A DNA stretch of 21,017 nt from a virus. Shown here piece after piece: positions 6,956-14,173 of this stretch. The notes under the pieces are model-generated. The model was not told where the DNA came from. It was given only the letters and a program-made list of their open reading frames with translations, and made no database searches. The position numbers and the translations under genes were made by a program. Position 1 is the first letter of the stretch. The number at the start of each line of letters is the position of its first letter. The stretch lies in IMG/VR virus record IMGVR_UViG_3300035034_002172, positions 1 through 21,017 of that record; one strand, 5' to 3'.

Positions 6956-8773
6956 TTAACCCCCGGCGATCAGCTGACCTACAGACTGTCTACCTTGTGA
7001 GGCGGCCGCGGACCGCATCTCTTCCATCTTCTGCTTTACTGCTGCGTGTAGATTCGGGTTCGTGGCCTCTATGTCCTGCAGCATCTTACGCCGCTCCCCG
7101 TCCGATTCGATCTGTAGCAACTGCGCAGCCTGCTCCTCGGCCTGAGACATAATGTCTAAAGGTGTTGTGGATCCGCCTGCAGGAGATCCTCCAAGCCCCG
7201 CACCACCTGCGGTACCTGGTTGCGCTCCGCCCATCTGCGATGCTATGATGTCGTCGGCGGAACCCATTGTCTGCTCTCGCTCGAAATCTGCCTGAATCTT
7301 CTGCTGCGCGCGTTGGATTTCAATGTCTTCCTCCATCCGCTTCTTGGCCTCCTCGATAGGATCTTTAATATTGAACTGTTTGTAGACCTTATCACGGCTC
7401 ACCTCACCACCTGCGGCTAGTTGCAGGTAAACATGGCGCTGTTCAAGATCATCTGCGATCGATGGAAGCTGCAGGGTTACACCAATCTGCTCGCGACCTG
7501 TGTAGTCTAAAATGCGACGTGTGGCCCACTTAAGCATGCGGTCATAGTTCTGATGCATGAAGTAGAAAGAGTTCTCAAACAATCGAATAGCTGTAGGAAT
7601 CTGCTGAACCTGCAGAGAGCCTCTAAACAACTCCGCAGGGTATCCCATACCATCAAGCATGTCGTTGGTCTGATACTCGATCAGATCTTTAGGAGTCAGC
7701 TCTTTACCACTAGCACCTTCCTCCTGGTATCGTATAGGAAAAGGGAAAGCATGTATCTGCTCAGGATTCTTGCGCCGGGAAGCTATGAGATCCTTCACAC
7801 GGTCTCCCCATACACCCAGGTGTGAATACATTGTAATGTCTGAGGCGTTGTTGCCCAGCTCTGGTGAGAAGAGGCGGAACGGTAGCATGTAATCCCGTCC
7901 GACAGACTCGTCTATCTTACGGTATACCTGCAGCTGGTGTAAGGATCGGTAGTTGACTAAAGTCTCCGGAACACCCCAACCATTGTTAGACACTCCGGAA
8001 ATTGTAGGCGCCTTGAAGTGAAATACTTCGTCTTCCTGGAACATAAAGTCCTGATCATTCTGGATGGCTTTAAGCATCGCTATAGGCGTCTTGTTGACTT
8101 GATAAAGTCGGCCTTCTTTTATCTGACTCACGAACCACTCCTCAAACTGGTAAATGAACGTTGTGTCCCGCCCTATCCAAGAGAACTGCAATCGCATGCG
8201 CTTGGGATCTAAAGGTGCGAGCTTGATCCGAGTAGACTCGGTAGAACGTCTGTCCCTAAAAGGCAACTCTACCGTAGGTATACTGCCACCTTTATGCTTA
8301 CTCATCGCCGCGGGATCCGGGACTGTGTAAGTCATTCTTGTTAGATTGAATTTAGCATCGTTGCCGAACATATCCAACGAGTATTCTTTCAGCCGCCCTT
8401 CTCTACGGTCGATCAGGAACCTGTCGAAAGGGAAGCATATCCGCCAGAAGCTATTTCCGTAGCATGACCACTCCTCCCCGGCCGTAAGCATTGCGCTGTA
8501 TAGATCCAACTCCTCTGTCAGATATTCTTTAAGCTCATCCCGCTCTCTCTGATCACCCTGCTTGCCTACAAAGTCGATGTCCGTAACGAAGTGTGCTACC
8601 ACTCGCTTAGAGGCCCTGCGGTATAGAGGGTTCATGTAGAATAGAAACATGCAGAACTCCAAAGCTGAATCCAAAGATGTAGGCATGTATTCGCTGCTAG
8701 GTAGTAAGAACGGATCGGAGAATTTACCACCTGTATCAAATATGTTAGCAAGATCTTGGTTTTTTTGTGACAT
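6956..8773 (-). CDS. Portal-like protein, 605 aa
   Basis: Size and segment order fit a tailed-phage portal, the dodecameric ring at the capsid vertex through which DNA is packaged and ejected. Near the N-terminus is the helical FLFYMNPLYRRASKRVV region, then an alpha/beta wing with LTAGEEWSCYGNSFWRICFP. A long stem/clip part carries KELTPKDLIEYQTNDMLDG and SLQVQQIPTAIRLFENSF. From residue 504 there is a Gly/Ala/Pro-rich linker and a helical tail (EEQAAQLLQIESDGERRKML) as in other portals. GAGG 9 nt upstream supports the start. Portal is the best call from pattern, but I cannot rule out a related large head protein. No terminase was seen in the window. Confidence 0.78.
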   Translation of the reverse strand: MSQKNQDLANIFDTGGKFSDPFLLPSSEYMPTSLDSALEFCMFLFYMNPLYRRASKRVVAHFVTDIDFVGKQGDQRERDELKEYLTEELDLYSAMLTAGEEWSCYGNSFWRICFPFDRFLIDRREGRLKEYSLDMFGNDAKFNLTRMTYTVPDPAAMSKHKGGSIPTVELPFRDRRSTESTRIKLAPLDPKRMRLQFSWIGRDTTFIYQFEEWFVSQIKEGRLYQVNKTPIAMLKAIQNDQDFMFQEDEVFHFKAPTISGVSNNGWGVPETLVNYRSLHQLQVYRKIDESVGRDYMLPFRLFSPELGNNASDITMYSHLGVWGDRVKDLIASRRKNPEQIHAFPFPIRYQEEGASGKELTPKDLIEYQTNDMLDGMGYPAELFRGSLQVQQIPTAIRLFENSFYFMHQNYDRMLKWATRRILDYTGREQIGVTLQLPSIADDLEQRHVYLQLAAGGEVSRDKVYKQFNIKDPIEEAKKRMEEDIEIQRAQQKIQADFEREQTMGSADDIIASQMGGAQPGTAGGAGLGGSPAGGSTTPLDIMSQAEEQAAQLLQIESDGERRKMLQDIEATNPNLHAAVKQKMEEMRSAAASQGRQSVGQLIAGG

Positions 8774-8775
8774 GT

Positions 8776-8928
8776 TTATTTATCCTCTGGAATTTTAAGA
8801 TCTTCTATTTTAACTTCGGGGGCCTCTTCAGAATTACATACAGCGGAGCCCTCCTTCAAGGTCTGCGACTTGCGTCCACTAACCTCTGAAGGCGTCTTAC
8901 CTACCTCTACTCTTCCGTTTTTAATCAT
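8776..8928 (-). CDS. Small protein next to portal, 50 aa
   Basis: A 50-residue hydrophilic ORF (starts MIKNGRVEVGKTPSEVSGRK, ends in an acidic Ile/Glu/Lys stretch) fills the gap between the 184-aa gene and the portal. Its ATG overlaps the upstream stop in the 8-nt arrangement ATGATTAA, seen at two other junctions here, and its stop lies 2 nt before the portal ATG. The spacing and coding-like composition make it a probable real gene. Function unknown; likely disordered. Confidence 0.7.
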   Translation of the reverse strand: MIKNGRVEVGKTPSEVSGRKSQTLKEGSAVCNSEEAPEVKIEDLKIPEDK

Positions 8929-9475
8929 TGAATCTATCCACTCGAAGAAATGAGACTAGACTGAAACCTAGCTCTTGGAAAGTGAAAAACCCACCTGCGT
9001 ATATCACTCTGTAAGTGGTGCTGTCGTGAGTTATCTCTATCTCAGTCTTAAGATCTGGTTCGAATGTTGTTCCTAAAGGTACGAAGAAAGCTAAAGCCTG
9101 TTCAGTCACGCAGAACTCCATAATATCCATACTCATGGTGAGTTTAGGCATCTTTATGCGCACACTATCTCGCACAGCAGTATCCAAGTGATCCCGGACA
9201 CGTTCAGTAGGTTTCCTGCGCCGCGGTACTCGCTCTTGCGTAGTCCGGGTAACTTCGACGACGACCGCTGTCTTATGGGCTACGGGTATTCGCATTGTCT
9301 CATTCGGATCTGGGTCATCCTCCAGCAACAACAGCGCCGCATTATCGACACTTCCGTCGTCCTTGTTATTGCTATTACCTATGATGGCGTCCCGCATAGC
9401 CCTGCTTTCACGCAACGATTCTGGTTCTTCCCCATAGTCTATCAATCCACCTAACACATCATCAGTACCACTCAT
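8921..9475 (-). CDS. Hypothetical protein, 184 aa, beta-rich C-terminus
   Basis: An acidic disordered N-terminus (about residues 1-65, Asp/Asn/Glu-rich) leads through a basic linker (ERVPRRRKPTERVRD) to a compact, probably beta-barrel domain (about 100-180: KLTMSMDIMEFCVTEQAL, then TEIEITHDSTTYRVIYAGG). No confident family. The start overlaps the upstream HTH gene by ATGA and has GGAG 7 nt upstream. Position between the HTH gene and the portal suggests a head-assembly accessory; this is inference. Confidence 0.65.
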   Translation of the reverse strand: MSGTDDVLGGLIDYGEEPESLRESRAMRDAIIGNSNNKDDGSVDNAALLLLEDDPDPNETMRIPVAHKTAVVVEVTRTTQERVPRRRKPTERVRDHLDTAVRDSVRIKMPKLTMSMDIMEFCVTEQALAFFVPLGTTFEPDLKTEIEITHDSTTYRVIYAGGFFTFQELGFSLVSFLRVDRFND

Positions 9476-10104
9476 ATTTTAGCTCCATCTACCATTTGTT
9501 TCAGTTTACCCACTATACGTAAAAGCCCATCAATGTCGCAAGACGACTTCTTAATAGATACGGCCTCACAAGTCTCCTTGTTTGTTATAAGGCCCAGCTC
9601 GACAAACAACCGCTCGGCCTGTACATCCCCTGTAATCTCCAATACGTATCTGGTGAAACGTTTCCTGTCGGATAACAGTGCTCTAGCTCGGAGGTCTGTA
9701 CCGAACATCGATTTTAACTCCACGGTGTAGTGATCTCCCAGCGTTTGATAAACCAGGCCGCCTACGATTACAGCAGCGTGCTGCAACGACTTAAACTGCG
9801 TGACGATGTCGCCGACTCGTGCGCTTAGAATAAAATCTTTCCGGAGGTCTCTTAAGTCGCTTGGGGAGCTTTCGAGAGCTTGTAGCTCCCTACTGAAACT
9901 CTCCCGTAGCCTTGTGGAATTCGAGCTGCTGGGATATGTTGCCCCGCTCATCCACCGCCACACAGCCACTCTGCTTAAGCTAGTACCTGTCCTTTTACTA
10001 AACTCTCTAGCAAAGGTTGTAGCGTTCCACCCAGTTGATGCGAATAGAAATCTTAACGTTCTACTCCATCTTAATTTATCATCTAATACGCAATCGTTCG
10101 ACAT
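9472..10104 (-). CDS. HTH (Cro/CI-like) DNA-binding protein, 210 aa
   Basis: Residues about 15-70 read like an XRE/Cro-CI helix-turn-helix: TTFAREFSKRTGTSLSRVAV followed by WRWMSGATYPSS and a charged helix, matching the usual spacing and the W.(W/S)G.(T/S).P pattern after the recognition helix. The remaining 140 residues (FKSLQHAAVIVGGLVYQTLG onward) are unfamiliar, probably alpha-helical. A regulatory role is likely, perhaps controlling head-gene transcription, and it sits unusually in the middle of structural genes. It ends with an ATGA overlap into the next gene. TAGG and CAGG lie upstream of the ATG, with no strong Shine-Dalgarno. Confidence 0.7.
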   Translation of the reverse strand: MSNDCVLDDKLRWSRTLRFLFASTGWNATTFAREFSKRTGTSLSRVAVWRWMSGATYPSSSNSTRLRESFSRELQALESSPSDLRDLRKDFILSARVGDIVTQFKSLQHAAVIVGGLVYQTLGDHYTVELKSMFGTDLRARALLSDRKRFTRYVLEITGDVQAERLFVELGLITNKETCEAVSIKKSSCDIDGLLRIVGKLKQMVDGAKI

Positions 10105-10131
10105 AACCTGAGACCTATAAAAGGAGCTTAG

Positions 10132-10145
10132 GTTGCCGAAGCAAC
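10132..10145 (-). terminator. UUCG-capped hairpin in intergenic gap
   Basis: On the minus strand GTTGC-TTCG-GCAAC forms a 5-bp stem closed by a C(UUCG)G tetraloop, an unusually stable loop, 14 nt after the stop of the 62-aa gene. It is followed by CTAAGCTCCTTTTATAGG, a poor U-tract, so it could be a weak terminator, a 3'-end stabiliser or a processing site ahead of the HTH gene. Confidence 0.45.
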
Positions 10146-10159
10146 ACTTAAATAATTAA

Positions 10160-10348
10160 CTACGCTTCCTCGCCGACAAGCGCCCCCATCATCTCCGAGT
10201 ACTTATCTCCACGTCGCGCAGCCTGTTTGATATAGCTGGCGTGAGCCTTTTTGACGGTGTTAGAATCCCGACCGGCCGCGGTCAGGTGCGTGACGACTGC
10301 TTTAGAAGCAGCTTTATTGATACGGGTTAGAATTTCTTGTGGTTCCAT
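10160..10348 (-). CDS. Small basic helical protein, 62 aa
   Basis: A strongly basic, mostly helical small protein with KAAS at residues 12-15, close to the N-terminus as in the two polymerase-trio proteins upstream. The basic middle (AGRDSNTVKKAHASYIKQAA) could contact nucleic acid. No named family. No Shine-Dalgarno is visible. Its leader holds an 11-bp inverted repeat (10351-10402) whose near arm ends 3 nt before the start codon, so translation or transcription may be controlled there. Confidence 0.65.
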   Translation of the reverse strand: MEPQEILTRINKAASKAVVTHLTAAGRDSNTVKKAHASYIKQAARRGDKYSEMMGALVGEEA

Positions 10349-10350
10349 AG

Positions 10351-10402
10351 TAGTTGTATAGTTGAATTAATTTCTTGTGTTTAAGAAGACCCTATACAAC
10401 TA
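10351..10402. repeat. 11-bp perfect inverted repeat, 30-nt spacer
   Basis: TAGTTGTATAG at 10351-10361 is exactly repeated in inverse at 10392-10402 (CTATACAACTA), separated by 30 nt of AT-rich sequence. It lies between the beta-fragment gene and the 62-aa gene. It may be an operator half-site pair for a dimeric regulator, or a long-loop RNA hairpin that sequesters the start region of the 62-aa gene. Confidence 0.7.
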
Positions 10403-10428
10403 GACGTGCCGTTATCTGTCAAGGAAAC

Positions 10429-11112
10429 TTATGCAGGTAGCTTAACCACGAGCCCGTCTAAGTCTTGCGCACTGAGCCACCGGTATCTTTTCTTACGGCG
10501 ATCGTAATAGCGCTGGTATAATTTACCGTCCCTACCTATCTTACTGCCCTCAGCCATACGGGTGTCGATGCCCGCCCTCGACGATTCTGGCCCTTCGATA
10601 GAGGATAAGAACCCGAACTGCGAAGTGTTCAACGCCTGAGCCTCCTCCGTAATAGCCTGGTCCGACCCCAAACCCCCGGGGCCCATGAGTGTCATACGTC
10701 GGGCCTGCTCTACGAGCTGCATTGGATTGATCTCCTCCAGAGGCGCAGACAACACACTACCCAGCAGGTGTTGCTCGGTGTAAGGGTCGAAGTAGAATGA
10801 GTGGATGGGTTTCAAGCTCTTGTGCTTCGCGACACGGTAGGCCAGCTGTTGGCGTAGCTTACCAGCATCCATCTGAACTCTTTCACGTAGTAAGTCATTT
10901 GTTCGAAATATCTTCTTAAACTGTAGGTTGTCTCGCTCGTCCGGTGGTTCGACGCCCTTGTTGACCGCTAGAAGCTTCTCAGTGGATGCTAGAATACCTT
11001 CCAGACCTACGGACACACTCTCCTCAACCTCATCATCTTCATAGACGCTGCTGGCTTCTTTGCAGGATTTCGCCTGCTCGAGTTTGTCGAATATGTCGTC
11101 TATAAGGCTCAT
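10429..11112 (-). CDS. RNA polymerase beta subunit fragment (protrusion return, fork and Rif-pocket region)
   Basis: Residues about 57-220 of this 227-aa protein align by eye with bacterial RpoB from roughly E. coli residue 445 to 600. ERDNLQFKKIFRTNDLLRER matches the D-HLGNRR..S.GE segment. NPMQLVEQARRMTLMGPGGL matches the rifampicin-pocket NPL.E..HKRR.SALGPGGL. SIEGPESSRAGI matches PIETPEGPNIGLI, and the end matches the YGFLETPYRKV region. Residues 1-56 are acidic with KEAS at 18-21, perhaps a propeptide. The nucleotide-contacting C-terminal half of beta is absent from the window. The ATG overlaps the upstream 84-aa gene's stop (TAATG), so the three genes from 14070 are translationally coupled. 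Full-length beta is about 1,100-1,400 aa; this is a genuine split piece, since both ends are clean. Confidence 0.85.
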   Translation of the reverse strand: MSLIDDIFDKLEQAKSCKEASSVYEDDEVEESVSVGLEGILASTEKLLAVNKGVEPPDERDNLQFKKIFRTNDLLRERVQMDAGKLRQQLAYRVAKHKSLKPIHSFYFDPYTEQHLLGSVLSAPLEEINPMQLVEQARRMTLMGPGGLGSDQAITEEAQALNTSQFGFLSSIEGPESSRAGIDTRMAEGSKIGRDGKLYQRYYDRRKKRYRWLSAQDLDGLVVKLPA

Positions 11113-11366
11113 TAGAATAGTTTGGTCTGGGTTGGTGCTTTAGGTTTAGACAGTTGATCCGTTATCGACTTCAGCGCACTCTCCGGGTTCCTGAACATTG
11201 GAGACTTTTTGGCTTCTGTAAAGGTCATACGTGCGGCGTCCATTAGGTGTCTGTCAGCCGCATCACGCATACCATGCTTCCACAGAGTGGTGGCTCTCAG
11301 GAATGCCTGTAGTTGCTTCTGCTTAGTCAGCAGCGAGGCTGCCTTGGTGATCTGTTTGTTATTCAT
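11112..11366 (-). CDS. Small basic protein between the two beta fragments, 84 aa
   Basis: A basic helical protein (LLTKQKQLQAFLRATTLWKH, DAADRHLMDAARMTFTEAKK) with KAAS at residues 8-11 and a Pro/Lys-rich C-terminus. No RpoB similarity is seen, so it interrupts the split polymerase gene. It starts by an 8-nt overlap (ATGAATAA) with the 903-aa gene and ends by a TAATG overlap with the next beta fragment. It may be a scaffold, an assembly factor or a small polymerase-associated protein; unknown. Confidence 0.68.
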   Translation of the reverse strand: MNNKQITKAASLLTKQKQLQAFLRATTLWKHGMRDAADRHLMDAARMTFTEAKKSPMFRNPESALKSITDQLSKPKAPTQTKLF

Positions 11367-14070
11367 GTCCGAATGCCGCTATGTCTGCTTCAGCTGAGCG
11401 GCGGCGTCCTTCCTCAGGACTCTGCGCGTAGCCTAGTAGTTCGTGTTGAGTGATGATGCGGTGACTTGCGCACTCCTCGCCTGGGTGTGTTACTTGGAGG
11501 GATGCGCTCTTCAGCTCGCCCGTGTTCTCCTCCACCCCGACAGCTCTGTCGTCGAATAGTTTAACCATCCCAGGTGTCTTACGGTTGGTCACCTCCATAG
11601 GTGGTAGCTTGTGTGTTGCGAGCCACGCCTCCACGAGCTTGCGCTGCGGTTCGCTGACAGCTCTCGCCGTGAACACCTTCACTTCTTTACCCTCATCGAT
11701 CCATGCGTTGACGCGGTCTACCATCTTTTTGATGGGTTGTCCGATGATAGCCGGGTTAAACTTCTTCCCGTCTCCACTATTCTCCGCGAGTGTGCCGTCG
11801 AGGTCGACTGCAATGTACGGAGCCTCCTTCTTGGAGCGCCCGCGGTACTTCTTCTGAAACTTACGGAGGTCCTTAACCTGTGGTCCTATGTAATCCGGAT
11901 CATCTAAAGTGGACTCCACCAATATAACCTTCTCTGTCTTAGAGTTGGTAGCCTGGTACGTGCCGGCACTCAGTCCATGATCGTATGCGATAAACAGAGG
12001 GCAATCCTTGAACTTCCCACGCGACTGGTAGCCGAGTAGTGCAATCTTATCCGACATCTCCAAAGGATCTAGCCCGAACTCCTCACGCATCTCTCGGAGT
12101 ATGGTCTGCTTCAAATTCGAATCCCGCTTGTCCTTACCGCCGCCAGCGGGGCGTAGCTTGCCTACAAGCTTTGGGTCCATACCCTCCTCCGCATAGTTCT
12201 CCTCTAGGAGGAACTTACCGTCAGGCTGAGCGAACAGAACCCCGGCGCCGAATCGGGCGAGCTTCTGCATAATGCGTAGGCCTTCCGGGGCAGAGCTTGC
12301 CTTAGTGAATGTTGATCCGATCGGCGCCTCGGCCGGTGCCGGTACAACTGGAGCCAGTTTAGGAGCTTGAGTTGTGACAGGAGCTGCTGTAGTCGCTGCG
12401 TTCGGACGCACCATTGCTTCCAGCGGATCTGCTACGGACACAGGAGCTGCAGGAACCTCCTGTGTGTTGTAGAATTCACGAGGGTCGAACTTACTGCGCG
12501 TATCCCAACCCTTATTAACGCCGTACTTTTCAGGATTCTGCGTACGTAGGCGATCGTAGCGCTCCTGCTGAAGACGCTTTATACTCTCCATGGCAGCATC
12601 GCGATCCATAGCTGGTAGGGCCTTAATGCTAGCAGACCCGAATATACCATCTGCCCCAGCCTCGCCTATATCCAGTCCTTGCTCAAGCATAGCCTGTTGG
12701 AGCATCTTCTGCGCCGCAGCGGGTGATCCATTAACACCTACATCAAACACCTTCTCTCTAAGAGCAGGGTAGTCGTCAGGTAGATAATCAGGCCAGTAGG
12801 AGCGATATATCTCAGTCGCACGCTCGTCAGTCATGTTAGCGATATCTTCACTCGGGTGGGCTTTGGTGCTTATTCCTTTGTTGGTAAACCCTCCAGAGTC
12901 TGTGACCGTCCCACCTTCACGGTCTAGCACACCGCGCACCGCTTGATCAAAGCCTCGTATAGGTTGAGTCACTACGGCTTCCTTCGCAGACGCGGCCTTC
13001 TGCACTGATTTGAGACCCTCTATACCAGCGGCGAGCATAGACGGATTAGACCCTTGGGAACCTGTTACAAAGTCGAGTATCTGCTGCTCGAGCTGTTCAG
13101 CGGGCGCATATAAATCCAACCCTGCCTGGTTCTCATTGTTAAGGAACTGCGCCAACACCTGCAACTCCTCCGAGTTCAACGCAGCGACTTTCACCGTAAC
13201 CTCAGCCTGCTTACACTGCGCATCCTTGGTGTGTAACGCCTCCTTAAGAGAAGCCAGCTCACGCCAGGAAGCGGCCTTCTGTCTCGAAAACATATTTGGT
13301 AGATTACGCTCAGCCACACGTCGCTCCACCTTAGACGAGTCCATAGCCGTCCGCACCGCTGAGATCTTGTCCTCGCGCGTGGCTGCGGGGTCCTGCTTAA
13401 ATTTACTGACAAGACGATCGTAGGCTTTATCCAAAACTCGACTGTCGTATTTGGCCGCGTTGGCTTCTAATATTGCAGGGCCCCAGCGTTTAGCGAGTTC
13501 TTCGTCAGAAGTACCCATGTCTCTCAGCAGGCTATACAGGTGTAAGTTTGCCTGGTGTATGTGGAGCTTATACTGCTTTGTCTCCGGCAGGAATCCTACA
13601 CGGAATGCACTGCCTGTTCCTCGACGCACATTGAATTGAGTCTCCAACTCTCCATTCTTCTTACGCCGTGTGTAAACTCCGGGACGTAGTCTGCCTTGCA
13701 TGATGGAAGCATACTCATTACCTCCGTGGATGAATGTTCCTCGCTCTGTGAGATACGGAACCCTCATCAGAGTGAGATCCTTCTCGTCGAGCATCTCATT
13801 CGTATTATCATCAAAAAGACGCACCTTGCCTCGGAGGCGCCTTGCCAAGTACTTATCCTTAAGTAAGGCCTCCTTCTGCTGCGCAGGATCATACTCCTCT
13901 GGATCTACGTATTCCAGCGATTTCAACTCTGTGCGTATGCCATTATGAGACAGAGGGAATGATTTTTGAAGTGCGTCCTTGGCATCATCAAATATCAACT
14001 TCCGGTGTGTCTGGAAATCTTCAAAGTCGTATAGGTCGACACCTTCTGGAGTTTCGTCAGGGAGTGGCAT
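11359..14070 (-). CDS. Fusion protein: RpoB N-terminal region, GH108 lysozyme, Nudix-like and HAD-like domains
   Basis: A 903-aa multidomain protein. Residues about 20-200 match the N-terminal (protrusion) part of RNA polymerase beta: VPYLTERGTFIHGGNEYASI and MQGRLRPGVY equal the family's IPLMT..GTF.ING.ERV...QL.RSPGVY. Residues 200-360 are helical. Residues 374-530 fit GH108 N-acetylmuramidase with its C-terminal partner: Glu385 in DREGGTV, GGFTNKGIS, FDVGVNGSP, DGIFGSASIKAL. After an Ala/Pro linker (535-590), 600-700 is Nudix-like, with REMREEFGL at 659-667 but Ser651 where the box has Glu. Residues 752-850 are HAD-like: DLDGT at 756-760, VFTARA, LFDDRAVGVEENTG. KAAS (265, 358), KASS (590) and KSAS (854) fall between these units. 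No Shine-Dalgarno is seen. Confidence 0.85.
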   Translation of the reverse strand: MPLPDETPEGVDLYDFEDFQTHRKLIFDDAKDALQKSFPLSHNGIRTELKSLEYVDPEEYDPAQQKEALLKDKYLARRLRGKVRLFDDNTNEMLDEKDLTLMRVPYLTERGTFIHGGNEYASIMQGRLRPGVYTRRKKNGELETQFNVRRGTGSAFRVGFLPETKQYKLHIHQANLHLYSLLRDMGTSDEELAKRWGPAILEANAAKYDSRVLDKAYDRLVSKFKQDPAATREDKISAVRTAMDSSKVERRVAERNLPNMFSRQKAASWRELASLKEALHTKDAQCKQAEVTVKVAALNSEELQVLAQFLNNENQAGLDLYAPAEQLEQQILDFVTGSQGSNPSMLAAGIEGLKSVQKAASAKEAVVTQPIRGFDQAVRGVLDREGGTVTDSGGFTNKGISTKAHPSEDIANMTDERATEIYRSYWPDYLPDDYPALREKVFDVGVNGSPAAAQKMLQQAMLEQGLDIGEAGADGIFGSASIKALPAMDRDAAMESIKRLQQERYDRLRTQNPEKYGVNKGWDTRSKFDPREFYNTQEVPAAPVSVADPLEAMVRPNAATTAAPVTTQAPKLAPVVPAPAEAPIGSTFTKASSAPEGLRIMQKLARFGAGVLFAQPDGKFLLEENYAEEGMDPKLVGKLRPAGGGKDKRDSNLKQTILREMREEFGLDPLEMSDKIALLGYQSRGKFKDCPLFIAYDHGLSAGTYQATNSKTEKVILVESTLDDPDYIGPQVKDLRKFQKKYRGRSKKEAPYIAVDLDGTLAENSGDGKKFNPAIIGQPIKKMVDRVNAWIDEGKEVKVFTARAVSEPQRKLVEAWLATHKLPPMEVTNRKTPGMVKLFDDRAVGVEENTGELKSASLQVTHPGEECASHRIITQHELLGYAQSPEEGRRRSAEADIAAFGHE

Positions 14071-14131
14071 TTAACAAAGCTATGCGCTCGTCACGTAATC
14101 TTCAAGTTTGGATTTACCTACTAGAATAGAT

Positions 14132-14166
14132 AAAAAAGAAAGGACGGGCTGCTACACCCGTCCTTT
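14132..14166 (-). terminator. Intrinsic terminator after the hairpin-rich gene
   Basis: A perfect 10-bp stem (AAAGGACGGG at 14139-14148, CCCGTCCTTT at 14157-14166) with an 8-nt loop is followed on the minus strand by CTTTTTTATC. It lies 14 nt past the stop of the 297-aa gene and before the polymerase-fusion gene, which must therefore have its own promoter in 14071-14131 or depend on readthrough. Confidence 0.88.
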
Positions 14167-14173
14167 CGTCCTT

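Noticed and set aside
9050-9070. GGTTCGAAT resembling a tRNA T-arm
   Set aside because: It lies inside a coding sequence and no acceptor, D or anticodon arms can be formed around it.
13010-13423. 137-codon plus-strand ORF within the polymerase-fusion gene
   Set aside because: Antisense to a region coding for recognisable domains; composition and absence of neighbours on this strand mark it as a shadow frame.
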